This document shows positions 43,481-51,589 of a DNA stretch of 64,000 nucleotides, piece by piece. The position numbers were made by a program, and so were the translations under genes. The notes below the pieces were generated by a model. It did not search any database. It was not told where the DNA came from and saw nothing but the letters and a program-made list of their open reading frames with translations. The stretch spans positions 5,145,501 through 5,209,500 of the forward strand of contig NC_009523.1 of assembly GCF_000016665.1 (NCBI RefSeq), given 5' to 3'. The stretch's first letter is position 1. Each line of letters starts with the position of its first letter. Origin of the DNA: Roseiflexus sp. RS-1. GTDB lineage: Bacteria > Chloroflexota > Chloroflexia > Chloroflexales > Roseiflexaceae.

Positions 43481-44065
43481 ATGCTGAACGAACGACAATG
43501 CCGCCGCCAGAGCGCGTGGTTTGGGCGGATTCTCCGGGCAGGCTGGCTAATCGCTGCGGCGTTGCTGATGACTGCCTGCCACCTCGAGATGTACGATCAG
43601 GCGAAGTTCAATCCGCAGCAAGCGGCAAATGATCTCTTTGCCGATGGCGCGGCAGCGCGCCCGCTGGTGGAGCATACGGTAGCGCGCGGTCGGTTGCGCA
43701 TCGATGCAACCAGTACCGGGCGCGTCGCTGGTGACCCGAACGGTGCGTATCTGACGACCATTCCGATTCAGGTTTCGCCGGAATTGCTTGCTCGCGGTGC
43801 AGAGCGCTATCGCATCTACTGCGCAGTCTGCCACGGCGCCAATGGGAACGGTCGCGGTCAGGTCGGTCTGCTGCTCAACCCGCGCCCACCGTCGTTTTAC
43901 GACCAGCGGTTGCTCGAGATGCCTGATGGTGAGTACTACGATGTGATTGTCAATGGCAGGGGAACCATGTATGCCTATGGCTATCGCATCCAGAGCATCA
44001 GCGATCGCTGGGCAATCGTTGCGCACATCCGCGAGTTGCAGAAGAATCCGCCGCAGCAGAACTGA
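43481..44065 (+). CDS. actE: alternative complex III subunit ActE, monoheme cytochrome c lipoprotein
   Basis: This 194-residue lipoprotein has a long basic N-terminus, a hydrophobic stretch and the lipobox LMTAC near residue 27. A single CAVCH heme site is at about residue 114, followed by HGANGNGRG and, further on, a likely Met ligand in GTMYAYG. It is the monoheme subunit that hands electrons to the soluble acceptor. It starts ten bases after actD, with GGGGAA before the ATG. Its stop codon is the first unit of a heptamer tandem array. Confidence 0.93.
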   Translation: MLNERQCRRQSAWFGRILRAGWLIAAALLMTACHLEMYDQAKFNPQQAANDLFADGAAARPLVEHTVARGRLRIDATSTGRVAGDPNGAYLTTIPIQVSPELLARGAERYRIYCAVCHGANGNGRGQVGLLLNPRPPSFYDQRLLEMPDGEYYDVIVNGRGTMYAYGYRIQSISDRWAIVAHIRELQKNPPQQN

Positions 44066-44121
44066 GAACCAGGAACCAGGAACTGAGAACTGAGAACCGG
44101 GAATCGGGGATTGAGAAGCGA
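44059..44121 (+). repeat. nine-unit heptamer array at the actE stop
   Basis: Nine consecutive heptamers in phase: GAACTGA, two GAACCAG, two GAACTGA, GAACCGG, GAATCGG, GGATTGA and GAAGCGA. The first unit contains the actE stop codon. The consensus differs from the GTTGAAG arrays elsewhere but has the same 7-base period. Confidence 0.8.
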
Positions 44122-44222
44122 GCGTAAGGTTATCGCTGGCTGGCGTTCACAGCACGCGATTGGATGTTCAGGAATCGCGCCGATCATAATCGAGGAATGT
44201 CTCACCTCCGAAAGGGATGACC

Positions 44223-45467
44223 ATGATCGCACAAGAACCGGCTGCGCTTCGTCCTGCACTGGGGCGTTTTCAGCAAGTCGCTCTCATTGTCGGTAGTGTT
44301 GCGATGCTGCTGGCAGTGGCGGGGGCGTTTTTAGGAGCAGCGCAGTTCTTTCATTCGTACATCTTTGCCTATTTCTTCTGGTTTGCCCTGTCGCTCGGCG
44401 GGTTGCTGGTGCTTATGATCAACCATCTGACGCAGGGTGTGTGGGGGTTGATGCTGCGGCGCCTGCTGGAAGCGGCGGCGATGACCCTGCCGTTGATGGC
44501 GATCCTGTTCCTGCCAATTGCTATCGAAACACTGACCGGAACCCACTATCTGTTCCCGTGGACGAATCCGGAAGTGGTCGCAAACGATGAAGTGGTGGCG
44601 CTGAAGACGCCGTACCTGAATGTGCCGTTCTTCCTGGCGCGCGCAGTGATCTACTTTGTGCTGTTCGTTGGTATGGCGTATCTGCTGCGTCAATGGTCGC
44701 TGGAGGAGGATGCGAAAGGGTTCAGCGAGGATTTGCGCGGTCGCTTCCAGCGTCTGAGCGGTCCCGGCATTGTTGTGCTGGTGCTGGCGTGGACGCTCGC
44801 CGCAACCGACTGGGGGATGTCGCTGGAGCCGGAATGGTTCTCGTCGATGTACCCGGTGACCTATATCGCCAGCATGCTGATCCTGACGTTTGGCGGCGGG
44901 ATTATTGCGCTGGCGGCGCTCAAAGCGCGCAATTTGTTGCCGTTTGGCATCCCAACCGACCGCCTGCACGATCTGGGCAAGTTTCTGTTTGCCTTCGTGG
45001 CTGTCTGGGCGTATGTCAACTTCTCGGAATATCTGATCATCTGGTCGGGAAATGTGCCGGAACTGACGCCGTGGCATGGGCATCGCTCGGCAGGCGGGTG
45101 GGAGATCCTGGGGATCGCAATGATCTTCGGCCACTTCCTGCTCCCGTTTATGCTCCTGCTGAGCCGCTTTGCCAAGCGTCGGATCGCAAATCTGACGGCG
45201 ATTGCGGCGTATATGTTTGTGATTGAAATTGTCTGGTACTTCTGGAAGATTATGCCAGCGTTTCATCCAGACGGGTTCCATATCCACTGGCTCGATCTGG
45301 TGACCCTGATTGCGATTGGCGGACTGTGGCTTGGAACGTTTGCGTGGCATCTGCAGCGGGCGCCGTTGCTTGCACCGAACGATTACCGCGTGCCGTTGTT
45401 GCGTCGCCAGGAAGCGGGTGGTCATGGGCACGGCCACCACGGGAAGGCAGCAGTGGAGCATCACTGA
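44223..45467 (+). CDS. actF: alternative complex III subunit ActF, NrfD-like membrane protein
   Basis: This 414-residue polytopic membrane protein is a divergent copy of ActC. It has about ten helices, with FFHSYIFAYFFWFALSLGGLL early, ATDWGMSLEPEWFSSMYPV in the middle and FHIHWLDLVTLIAIGGLW near the end. A His-rich tail (GHGHGHHGKAAVEHH) closes the protein. It is the second large membrane subunit of ACIII. AAAGGG lies seven bases before the ATG at 44223; an ATG two codons earlier is also in frame. No actG follows: the next gene is on the other strand. Confidence 0.93.
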   Translation: MIAQEPAALRPALGRFQQVALIVGSVAMLLAVAGAFLGAAQFFHSYIFAYFFWFALSLGGLLVLMINHLTQGVWGLMLRRLLEAAAMTLPLMAILFLPIAIETLTGTHYLFPWTNPEVVANDEVVALKTPYLNVPFFLARAVIYFVLFVGMAYLLRQWSLEEDAKGFSEDLRGRFQRLSGPGIVVLVLAWTLAATDWGMSLEPEWFSSMYPVTYIASMLILTFGGGIIALAALKARNLLPFGIPTDRLHDLGKFLFAFVAVWAYVNFSEYLIIWSGNVPELTPWHGHRSAGGWEILGIAMIFGHFLLPFMLLLSRFAKRRIANLTAIAAYMFVIEIVWYFWKIMPAFHPDGFHIHWLDLVTLIAIGGLWLGTFAWHLQRAPLLAPNDYRVPLLRRQEAGGHGHGHHGKAAVEHH

Positions 45468-45556
45468 GGATCATCAGGAGACGTAGTTCGTTTCCGCGTC
45501 GTGACGCGGTTGCACCCTCGTCACACCGCCCCCCGGTTTCCCTCTCAGGAGATTTC

Positions 45557-45718
45557 TTGGGAGGGATGAATGATTTTCTGCATTCCGGTGCGCTTTTGCC
45601 CCCTCATCCCCCCTGCCCCCTTCTCCCCTTGTGGGAGAAGGGGGGGATTTTGGGCGTCCTGATGCCTGAAACGGAAGATGACACGCAGGGGCTTCCCAAA
45701 AAACCCACCCCTTCTGAA
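45557..45718 (+). repeat. dispersed repeat of about 160 bases, copy near actF
   Basis: This segment aligns along its length with 48151-48307. Shared pieces are TTGGGAG.GAT, TTCTGC.TTCCGGTGCGCTTT, CCCCTGCCCC, GGGAGAAGGGGG and GCAGGGGCTTCC. No coding role is supported. It lies between convergent genes. Confidence 0.75.
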
Positions 45719-45756
45719 AAAAAAGCGCCGTGCGGGTGAGATCACCTGCACGACGC
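45717..45756 (-). terminator. rho-independent terminator of the minus-strand DUF542-like gene
   Basis: On the minus strand a GCGTCGTGCAGGTGA / TCACCCGCACGGCGC stem (with a few mismatches) is followed by eight T. It is 22 bases past the stop codon. Confidence 0.8.
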
Positions 45757-45777
45757 CGTTCAACCGTCCCCCAATGA

Positions 45778-46023
45778 TCAGGCAACCAGTTCCTCTTCCG
45801 TAGCGTACTCGCGTACTGCCGGCGCCTGCCGCGCCCGTCGGCGCGCGCGATATTCGACAACCGCCAGCAACTCGTCCGGCGTCACCGATGCCTCAGCGGC
45901 GGCAATATCCAGCGGCATCGTGTTGGACGCACTGATGTGATACGCTCGCAACACGTGGCGCGCCTCCGGCACACGACCGGCAACTTCATTGATGGTCTGC
46001 TCTTCGTAGTTCCTGGGCTGCAT
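45778..46023 (-). CDS. small DUF542/ScdA-N-like protein lacking the Cys motif
   Basis: This 81-residue protein resembles the N-terminal domain of ScdA/RIC iron-sulfur repair proteins. TINEVAGRVPEARHVLRAYHI matches the family helix pattern, and the second half (AAAEASVTPDELLAVVEYRAR) matches the second helix pair. Where ScdA has Cys residues after the first helix, this protein has SASNTM, so metal or thiol chemistry is unlikely. A strong AGGAGGAG ribosome site precedes the start at 46023 and a terminator follows, so it is a real single-gene unit. Function unknown. Confidence 0.65.
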   Translation of the reverse strand: MQPRNYEEQTINEVAGRVPEARHVLRAYHISASNTMPLDIAAAEASVTPDELLAVVEYRARRRARQAPAVREYATEEELVA

Positions 46024-46126
46024 GGTTCTCCTCCTCATATGCTTCACTGCCATAACTGCCTGGAGGGCGTCGCGTTTTGCCTCTCTCAGGTTGTCCCGCG
46101 TCTCTGCGGTTCAGTGACTTCAGTAT

Positions 46127-46141
46127 ACCATACAATATGGT
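46127..46141. promoter_or_regulatory. palindromic operator candidate
   Basis: ACCATA-caa-TATGGT is a perfect 6-base inverted repeat in the AT-rich gap between the divergent small gene and the acyl-CoA dehydrogenase. A half-site (ATATGGTAT) recurs at 46209-46217, overlapping the -10 element. This is compatible with a repressor, which is not identified. Confidence 0.45.
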
Positions 46142-46211
46142 CATTTTCAACAAATGCAAGGGTTTTCTATTTGGTTATTTTGCACAAATTTGAAGGGCGA
46201 AGCGGGGAATA

Positions 46212-46220
46212 TGGTATGAT
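46212..46220 (+). promoter_or_regulatory. extended -10 promoter of the acyl-CoA dehydrogenase gene
   Basis: TGgTATGAT, about 40 bases before the ATG. TTGAAG (46190-46195) could be a poor -35 with a 19-base spacer. Confidence 0.5.
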
Positions 46221-46260
46221 GGGAAGAGAATCAGGCGCGTCACACAAAGGAGGCAATGGC

Positions 46261-47400
46261 ATGGATTTCGCCCTCAGCGATCAGCACGAGATGTTGCGCC
46301 AGACGGTGCGCGCATTTGCTGAGCAGGAGATTCGTCCGACGGCGGCAGCGCGTGACGAGGCAATGGAGTTCCCGGTTGACCTCGTAAAGAAAATGGGGCA
46401 ACTTGGCTTGATGGGTGTCGCCGTGAGCGAACAGTACGGTGGCGCCGGGCTTGATTACATCTCGTATGCGATTGTCATCGAAGAACTGTCACGGGTAGAT
46501 GCATCGCTGGGCGTTATTGCGTCGGTCAACAATTCGCTGGTGTGTTACGGCATCGAGACGTTCGGCACCGAAGAGCAGAAGCGTGAACTGTTGACGCCCC
46601 TGGCTTCAGGACGAATGCTTGGCGCGTTCTCGCTCTCCGAGCCGGGCGCCGGTTCGGATGCCGCCGCTCAAAAGACAACCGCAGTGCGCGATGGGGATGA
46701 ATACGTTATCAATGGCATCAAAAACTGGGTGACGAACGGTGACTATGCCGATACGATCATTTTGATGGCAATGACCGATCCATCCAGGGGGCATCGGGGG
46801 ATCACCGCCTTTCTGGTCGATCCGCATGCGCCGGGGTGCAGCATTGTCAAGGTCGAGCACAAACTGGGCATCCGCAGCGCCCATTCGTGCCAGATGGCGT
46901 ATGACAATTACCGCGTGCCAGCGTGGCGAAGGTTGGGCGAAGAGGGGCAGGGATTCAAGATTGCAATGACCATCCTGAACGCCGGACGGATCGGGATCGC
47001 AGCGCAGGCGGTCGGCATTGCGCAGGGTGCGTATGAGGCGGCGCTGGAGTACGCTAAAATCCGCGAACAGTTTGGCAAGCCGATCATCGAGAATCAGGCG
47101 ATCGGGTTCACCCTGGCAGATATGGCGACGCGGATCAAGGCGGCGCGACTGCTCACGTATGAAGCGGCCTGGCGCAAGGATCAGCATCTCGATTTTGTCA
47201 GCGCGGCGTCGATGGCGAAACTGTACGCCTCGGAAACCGCTATGTGGACGGCGACCAAAGCGGTTCAGGTTTTTGGCTCGAATGGCTACTCGAAGGAATA
47301 CCCGGTCGAACGCTACTTCCGCGACGCGAAGATCACCGAGATCTACGAAGGAACCAGCGAAATCCAGCGCCTGGTCATTGCACGCGAGATCGCACGGTAG
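46261..47400 (+). CDS. acyl-CoA dehydrogenase (short-chain/butyryl type)
   Basis: This 379-residue flavoenzyme has LGAFSLSEPGAGSDAAA (FAD/substrate loop, near 121), IKNWVTNG, YAKIREQFGKPI and the EIYEGTSEIQRLVIAREI C-terminus, whose Glu is the catalytic base of short-chain acyl-CoA dehydrogenases. It introduces a trans-2 double bond into acyl-CoA and passes electrons to ETF. Chain-length preference is inferred only from overall likeness. AAAGGAGG precedes the ATG at 46261; the frame is open from 45937. A palindrome upstream suggests regulation. Confidence 0.92.
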   Translation: MDFALSDQHEMLRQTVRAFAEQEIRPTAAARDEAMEFPVDLVKKMGQLGLMGVAVSEQYGGAGLDYISYAIVIEELSRVDASLGVIASVNNSLVCYGIETFGTEEQKRELLTPLASGRMLGAFSLSEPGAGSDAAAQKTTAVRDGDEYVINGIKNWVTNGDYADTIILMAMTDPSRGHRGITAFLVDPHAPGCSIVKVEHKLGIRSAHSCQMAYDNYRVPAWRRLGEEGQGFKIAMTILNAGRIGIAAQAVGIAQGAYEAALEYAKIREQFGKPIIENQAIGFTLADMATRIKAARLLTYEAAWRKDQHLDFVSAASMAKLYASETAMWTATKAVQVFGSNGYSKEYPVERYFRDAKITEIYEGTSEIQRLVIAREIAR

Positions 47401-47407
47401 CAGGGCT

Positions 47408-48025
47408 ATGCATCATAGAGCACGTCTGACCAGAATGGGTGCACTGCTCTGCGGCGCGCTGGCATGCCTGCTGAGTCTGCAGCTGATGGGACTGGCGTCG
47501 GTCGATCCGCCGCAGGGCGCGCGTTGGGCGGAAGCGCGTGCCCGGTGGAGTGCGCGGGCGCCCGACTCCTACTACATCGCAGTGCGTATCGAGGCGTTAG
47601 GGCGGGTGTGTGCTCAGCGCCTCGAAGTGCGCGGCGGGTGGGTGCGTCGGGTGCTCGAAAATACCTGCGATACGCTCTGGGTCGATCCGCTGACTGTCGA
47701 TCAGTTGTTTGCGCTCAGCAGCGATATTGAGAGCATCCCTGCCTCGCGCTGCGTGCCGTCGCCGCACGACTGCCCCTGCCAACGCGTCTTTACCCTGCGC
47801 CGCGTTGAGTATGATGCGGAGTACGGCTTCCCCAGCGCAATCATTGCGCGCTCTGAGGTGCAGTTCCATCCGATGCGGCGTGATTTCTGGGAGTATCTCT
47901 GGACGGAGGGCAACCTGCCGGCGTGTCAACCGGCGCGACGCCGCTTTACCGTACAGGTGCTGGCGCTTACGCCATTGCCGCCAGAGAGTCCGGTGCAGAC
48001 AGCAGAGTTCAAGCAGGTGCAGTAA
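47408..48025 (+). CDS. secreted protein of unknown function (possibly DUF6174)
   Basis: This 205-residue protein has an N-terminal signal sequence (hydrophobic stretch about 10-30). The ARARWSARAPDSYYIAVRIEAL and RRVEYDAEYGFPSAIIARSE segments resemble DUF6174, a small exported domain, but I am not certain. Four Cys cluster around VPSPHDCPCQRVF and may form disulfides. The start at 47408 is eight bases after the dehydrogenase stop, with a weak AGCAGGG ribosome site, so the two genes are probably co-transcribed. The open frame upstream to 47018 lies inside the dehydrogenase and is ignored. Confidence 0.62.
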   Translation: MHHRARLTRMGALLCGALACLLSLQLMGLASVDPPQGARWAEARARWSARAPDSYYIAVRIEALGRVCAQRLEVRGGWVRRVLENTCDTLWVDPLTVDQLFALSSDIESIPASRCVPSPHDCPCQRVFTLRRVEYDAEYGFPSAIIARSEVQFHPMRRDFWEYLWTEGNLPACQPARRRFTVQVLALTPLPPESPVQTAEFKQVQ

Positions 48026-48058
48026 GAGAATTGCTCATGCCACTGCCCGGATGTATGG

Positions 48059-48206
48059 CTCTCAAGGGTAGCGTTATTGGGAGAGATCAGTGATCTTCTG
48101 CGTTCCGGTGCGCTTTCGCCCCTCATTCCCCACCTCTCAAGGGTAGCGTTATTGGGAGAGATCAGTGATCTTCTGCGTTCCGGTGCGCTTTCGCCCCTCA
48201 TTCCCC
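48059..48206 (+). repeat. exact 75-base-period tandem duplication
   Basis: The 71 bases from 48061 to 48131 are repeated without any difference at 48136-48206. The unit carries GGTAGCGTTATTGGGAGAG and TTCTGCGTTCCGGTGCGCTT. Complete identity implies a recent event. Confidence 0.95.
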
Positions 48207-48307
48207 CTGCCCCTTTCTCCCACAAGAGGAGAAGGGGGAGTTTGATCGTTCTGAAGCCCAGAACGAGAGAAGGAATGCAGGGGCTTCCAAAAAAACCCGC
48301 TCCTGTA
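48151..48307 (+). repeat. dispersed repeat of about 160 bases, second copy
   Basis: This copy aligns with 45557-45718 in the same orientation. Its 5' part is the second unit of the 75-base duplication. Confidence 0.75.
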
Positions 48308-48369
48308 AGCGGATGCGTGGTCGTCACACCCGATACGCAGCAATGTGACTATCACAGCAACGAGGGCAT

Positions 48370-48405
48370 CGTCAGTCTTAGAATTATCGTCAGTCTTAGA
48401 ATTAT
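48370..48405 (+). repeat. 18-base exact tandem pair
   Basis: CGTCAGTCTTAGAATTAT occurs twice in direct succession. Confidence 0.95.
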
Positions 48406-48410
48406 AGATG

Positions 48411-48659
48411 GTCTTTGAATAAATAATCTGGTATAGCCCGCGCAGGCGGGCTTCGCATTCCATAGCCGAGGGCTTATAGTCTTTGAGTACATAATCCGCC
48501 ATAGCCCGCGCAGGCGGGCTTTGCCCTGGTTAGCCGAGGGCTTATGGTCTTTGAGTACATAATCCGCCATAGCCCGCGCAGGCGGGCTTTGCCCTGGTTA
48601 GCCGAGGGCTTCAGCCCCACGGCTAGCGCAGTATAGCGGATTTAATTTTCAATCTCCAT
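48411..48659 (+). repeat. 68-base triple tandem repeat with hairpin core and 3' extension
   Basis: Units start at 48411, 48479 and 48547, always with GTCTTTGA. Units 2 and 3 are nearly identical; unit 1 is diverged. Each contains the hairpin AGCCCGC-GCAG-GCGGGCT or a close form. Unit 3 with its extension (48542-48659) aligns end to end with the inverse of 54361-54477. Confidence 0.9.
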
Positions 48660-48731
48660 TAGCCCGACGGCAGGGGTGAATACCGGTTTATATTCTCAAC
48701 CTTCATCAGCCCCACAGCAAGAGGTTGATCT

Positions 48732-48805
48732 GCAACAAACAGCGTGGATTGGGAACGAACTCTGGTGAATCGCACAGGGCGTTACCAGACGTGATATGAG
48801 ATGCC
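48732..48805 (+). repeat. dispersed repeat, copy B
   Basis: Aligns with 15066-15141. The shared stretches are CAAACAGCG, GATTGGGAACGAAC and TACCAGA.GTGAT. Confidence 0.6.
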
Positions 48806-48842
48806 CTGGGCGAACCGGCGGACACCCTTTGAAGGTTCACTG

Positions 48843-49703
48843 TTATCCGAACCGACCGGTCACATAGTCTTCAGTTCGCTTATCCTTCGGATTGGTAAAG
48901 ATTGCATCAGTCGGTCCGAACTCAACCAGTTCGCCTGCGCGCGTTTCGCGATCCATCAGCATAAAAGCGGTCATATCAGAGACGCGCATCGCTTGCTGCA
49001 TGTTGTGGGTGACGATCACAATGGTAAAATTCCTGCTCAGTTCGTGGATCAAATCCTCGATTTTCATTGTCGCAATCGGGTCGAGGGCGGAACATGGCTC
49101 ATCCATGAGCACCACTTCCGGCTCCACTGCAATTGCACGAGCGATGCAGAGACGTTGCTGTTGACCTCCAGAAAGCGCTGTGCCGGATGACTTATGGAGG
49201 CGATCTTTCACCTCATCCCAGAGCGCTGCGCGTCTAAGCGCCATTTCAACCTTCTCATCAAGCACGCGTCGGTCTCTGACGCCCTGTACCCGTAGACCGT
49301 AAGCAACGTTTTCGTAGATCGATTTGACGAACGGGTTTGGTCGCTGGAACACCATGCCAACCCGGCGCCGCAGTTTGACCGGATCGAGATCGCCGTAGAT
49401 ATTGAGACCATCCAGGATGAGTTGCCCTTCGCCGCGCGCGCCCGGAGTACGATCATGCATGCGATTGATAGCGCGCAGGAAGGTGGATTTACCGCATCCT
49501 GAAGGACCGATAATTGCAGTCACCTGGTTCTGCGGGATGCGAATGTTGATGTTGCGCAACGCCTGAAACGTCCCATAGAAGAAGTTGAAGTTGATCGCTT
49601 CAATCTTCGTTTCCTGCGTTGTGGATGTTGTATGCTCTTTTGCACGTGCAACGGTCTCAGCAAACCTGCCGGACAATCCTGTTTGTCGCACTGTTTCGTC
49701 CAT
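48843..49703 (-). CDS. pstB: phosphate ABC transporter ATP-binding protein PstB (second of operon 1)
   Basis: This 286-residue ATPase of the phosphate importer has Walker [10 protein letters not shown] (near 65), signature [14 protein letters not shown] (near 178), Walker [15 protein letters not shown] (near 198) and the His loop [18 protein letters not shown]. The N-terminal 32 residues are an extra hydrophilic extension. It is the last gene of operon 1, following another pstB by 20 bases. Two PstB subunits with one PstC-PstA pair suggest either a hetero-dimer of ATPases or a spare copy. GAGGAA precedes the ATG. Confidence 0.95.
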   Translation of the reverse strand: MDETVRQTGLSGRFAETVARAKEHTTSTTQETKIEAINFNFFYGTFQALRNINIRIPQNQVTAIIGPSGCGKSTFLRAINRMHDRTPGARGEGQLILDGLNIYGDLDPVKLRRRVGMVFQRPNPFVKSIYENVAYGLRVQGVRDRRVLDEKVEMALRRAALWDEVKDRLHKSSGTALSGGQQQRLCIARAIAVEPEVVLMDEPCSALDPIATMKIEDLIHELSRNFTIVIVTHNMQQAMRVSDMTAFMLMDRETRAGELVEFGPTDAIFTNPKDKRTEDYVTGRFG

Positions 49704-49723
49704 AGATTCCTCGATATCAGGTG

Positions 49724-50527
49724 CTATCCTACCCGACCGCTGATATAGTCTTCGGTCCGCGGATCGTCCGGTTGGGTAAAAACCTTTGATGTTGGATTGT
49801 ACTCCACCAGCACGCCAGTTGGGACGCCGTCATCGGTATCGACCATGAACACGGCGGTCTCGTCGGAAATGCGCGCTGCCTGCTGCATATTGTGCGTGAC
49901 GATGACAATCGTATACTTCTTACGCAGATCGAGGAGCAAATCCTCGATCTTCATCGTCGAAATCGGGTCGAGCGCGGAACATGGCTCATCGAACAGAATG
50001 ACCTCCGGTTCGACGGCAATCGTGCGGGCAATGCTCAGACGCTGCTGTTGCCCGCCAGAGAGCGCCGTTCCCGCCTGGTTCAACTTATCCTTCACTTCGT
50101 CCCACAGGACGGCCGCGCGCAGGCTCGCTTCGACCTTCTCCGCCAGCACTCGTTTGTCGTTGATCCCTGCCAGGCGCAGACCGATGGCGACGTTCTCGAA
50201 GATCGAACGGGTGCGCAGCGCGATAGGCTGCTGAAACACCATGCCGATTTTGCGTCGCACCAGGATTGGATCGACGTCCGGTGCGTAGATATTCTCATCG
50301 TTCAGCAACACCTGACCTTCAGCGCGCGCACCGAGGATCGTCTCGTGCATCCGGTTCAGGCAACGCAGCACAGTGCTCTTGCCGCATCCGGAGGGTCCGA
50401 TGATTGCAGTAATTTTGTTCGGCTTGATCGTCATGGTCACGGGCCTGACGGCAAGACGTTTACCGTAGTATGGCTTCAGGTCGCGGATCTGAATTGTGGA
50501 TTGTGACGTCATAACGGGTATTGTCAT
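49724..50527 (-). CDS. pstB: phosphate ABC transporter ATP-binding protein PstB (first of operon 1)
   Basis: This 267-residue PstB has Walker [10 protein letters not shown], signature [14 protein letters not shown], Walker [15 protein letters not shown] and ITHNMQQ-type His loop ([20 protein letters not shown]). It has phosphate-importer residues throughout but differs from the other two PstB proteins of the window at many positions. For example, it has [14 protein letters not shown] at the start, where most PstB have an FYG segment. An alternative ATG five codons downstream is possible. It is 39 bases after pstA. Confidence 0.94.
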   Translation of the reverse strand: MTIPVMTSQSTIQIRDLKPYYGKRLAVRPVTMTIKPNKITAIIGPSGCGKSTVLRCLNRMHETILGARAEGQVLLNDENIYAPDVDPILVRRKIGMVFQQPIALRTRSIFENVAIGLRLAGINDKRVLAEKVEASLRAAVLWDEVKDKLNQAGTALSGGQQQRLSIARTIAVEPEVILFDEPCSALDPISTMKIEDLLLDLRKKYTIVIVTHNMQQAARISDETAVFMVDTDDGVPTGVLVEYNPTSKVFTQPDDPRTEDYISGRVG

Positions 50528-50566
50528 TGATGGCGCCTTTTCCTGAGTGTGAACATCATCCGCTGC

Positions 50567-51589
50567 TTAGCGCATGCGCAGGCGATTGCGTGTGGCGATG
50601 CGCACCAGGATATTGACCAGCAACACCAGCATCATCAGCACAAAGGCGCTGCCCCAGGCGAGCGTGTTTTCGCTCGGGAACGGCGACTCGGTGTAGCGAT
50701 ACGTAATCAGCGGCAACGCTGCCATTGGCTCGAAGAGATTGGTCATCAAAACGTTGCTGCCGAGCACCGTCATAATGAGCGGAGCGGTTTCACCCGCGCC
50801 ACGAGCAAACGCGAGCATCACGCCGGTGACGATGCCGGAGAGTGCGGTTGGGATAACGACGGTAAATGTCGAGTACCAGGTCGTGGCGCCCATTGCCAGC
50901 GCCGCTTCGCGGGTCGCCTCTGGCACCAGTTTCAACACTTCTTCCGTTGTGCGGGTAATGGTCGGCACCATAAGAAACGTGAGCGCAATCGAACCGGCGA
51001 TCCCGGCGAAACCAAGCGGTTGACCATCGGCGCCTTTTGCGTTCACAATCAGAATGTACGCTGTAACGCCAACGATGATCGAAGGAGCGCCAGACAATAC
51101 ATCGGAGGCGAAGCGCACGGTTGTCGCAACTGAGTTGTCGGGGAACTCAGACAGGAAGATTCCCGCCATGATACCGATCGGCGTGGCAATGATCAGCGCC
51201 ACTGTCGTAATGAGCAACGTACCGACAATCCCGTGAAAGACGCCGCCACGAGCGGGCGCTTCGAGAATATCAGCCCCTTTTTCATCGTTTGCCCCCTCCT
51301 GTCCAGTTCCGGGTTCGCCGCCGACGAGTGATCCCAGGTCGAGATTGGCAAACGGATCATTCGGGTCGATAGGACCAAGATCAGGCATTGACACTTGCAT
51401 CGGCGGCTGATAGATATCGGTGAAGAACTCCCAGTTCAAAGCTCCGCCGCCGATGACGATAACGTACCCGATGATCAGCACAAGCGGCACGATTGCAAGT
51501 CCTGTTGCCACGAAGACCAGACTGCGCATCATCACGTCGATGGCTTTGCGACGGGAGTAGTTGGGCGATGCACTCGATTTCAGGCTCAT
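50567..51589 (-). CDS. pstA: phosphate ABC transporter permease PstA (operon 1)
   Basis: This 340-residue membrane permease has about six helices and the EAA coupling loop (EATREAALAMGATTW near residue 226). The first external loop holds an acidic, Gly-rich insertion of about 50 residues (SMPDLGPIDPNDPFAN through EGANDEKGADIL) not found in typical PstA, facing outside. The start overlaps the pstC stop by ATGA, so the two permeases are translationally coupled. GGGAGGA precedes the ATG. Confidence 0.93.
   Translation of the reverse strand: MSLKSSASPNYSRRKAIDVMMRSLVFVATGLAIVPLVLIIGYVIVIGGGALNWEFFTDIYQPPMQVSMPDLGPIDPNDPFANLDLGSLVGGEPGTGQEGANDEKGADILEAPARGGVFHGIVGTLLITTVALIIATPIGIMAGIFLSEFPDNSVATTVRFASDVLSGAPSIIVGVTAYILIVNAKGADGQPLGFAGIAGSIALTFLMVPTITRTTEEVLKLVPEATREAALAMGATTWYSTFTVVIPTALSGIVTGVMLAFARGAGETAPLIMTVLGSNVLMTNLFEPMAALPLITYRYTESPFPSENTLAWGSAFVLMMLVLLVNILVRIATRNRLRMR

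Larger units (their letters stand above)
48026..48842. other. gene-free repeat-rich region
   Basis: No gene is supported in 817 bases. The region contains a 75-base tandem duplication, a copy of the 160-base dispersed repeat, an 18-base tandem pair, a 68-base triple repeat, and a copy of the 15066 repeat, each listed separately. Confidence 0.75.

Noticed and set aside
44331-45464. 377-codon minus-strand frame across actF
   Set aside because: Antisense shadow of a membrane protein; actF is well supported by order and motifs.
48411-48614. possible CRISPR array
   Set aside because: The 68-base units are contiguous and alike over their full length; there are no unique spacers and no cas genes.
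48026-48842. remnant insertion sequence
   Set aside because: Despite the many repeats there is no transposase fragment or clear terminal inverted repeat pair in this region.
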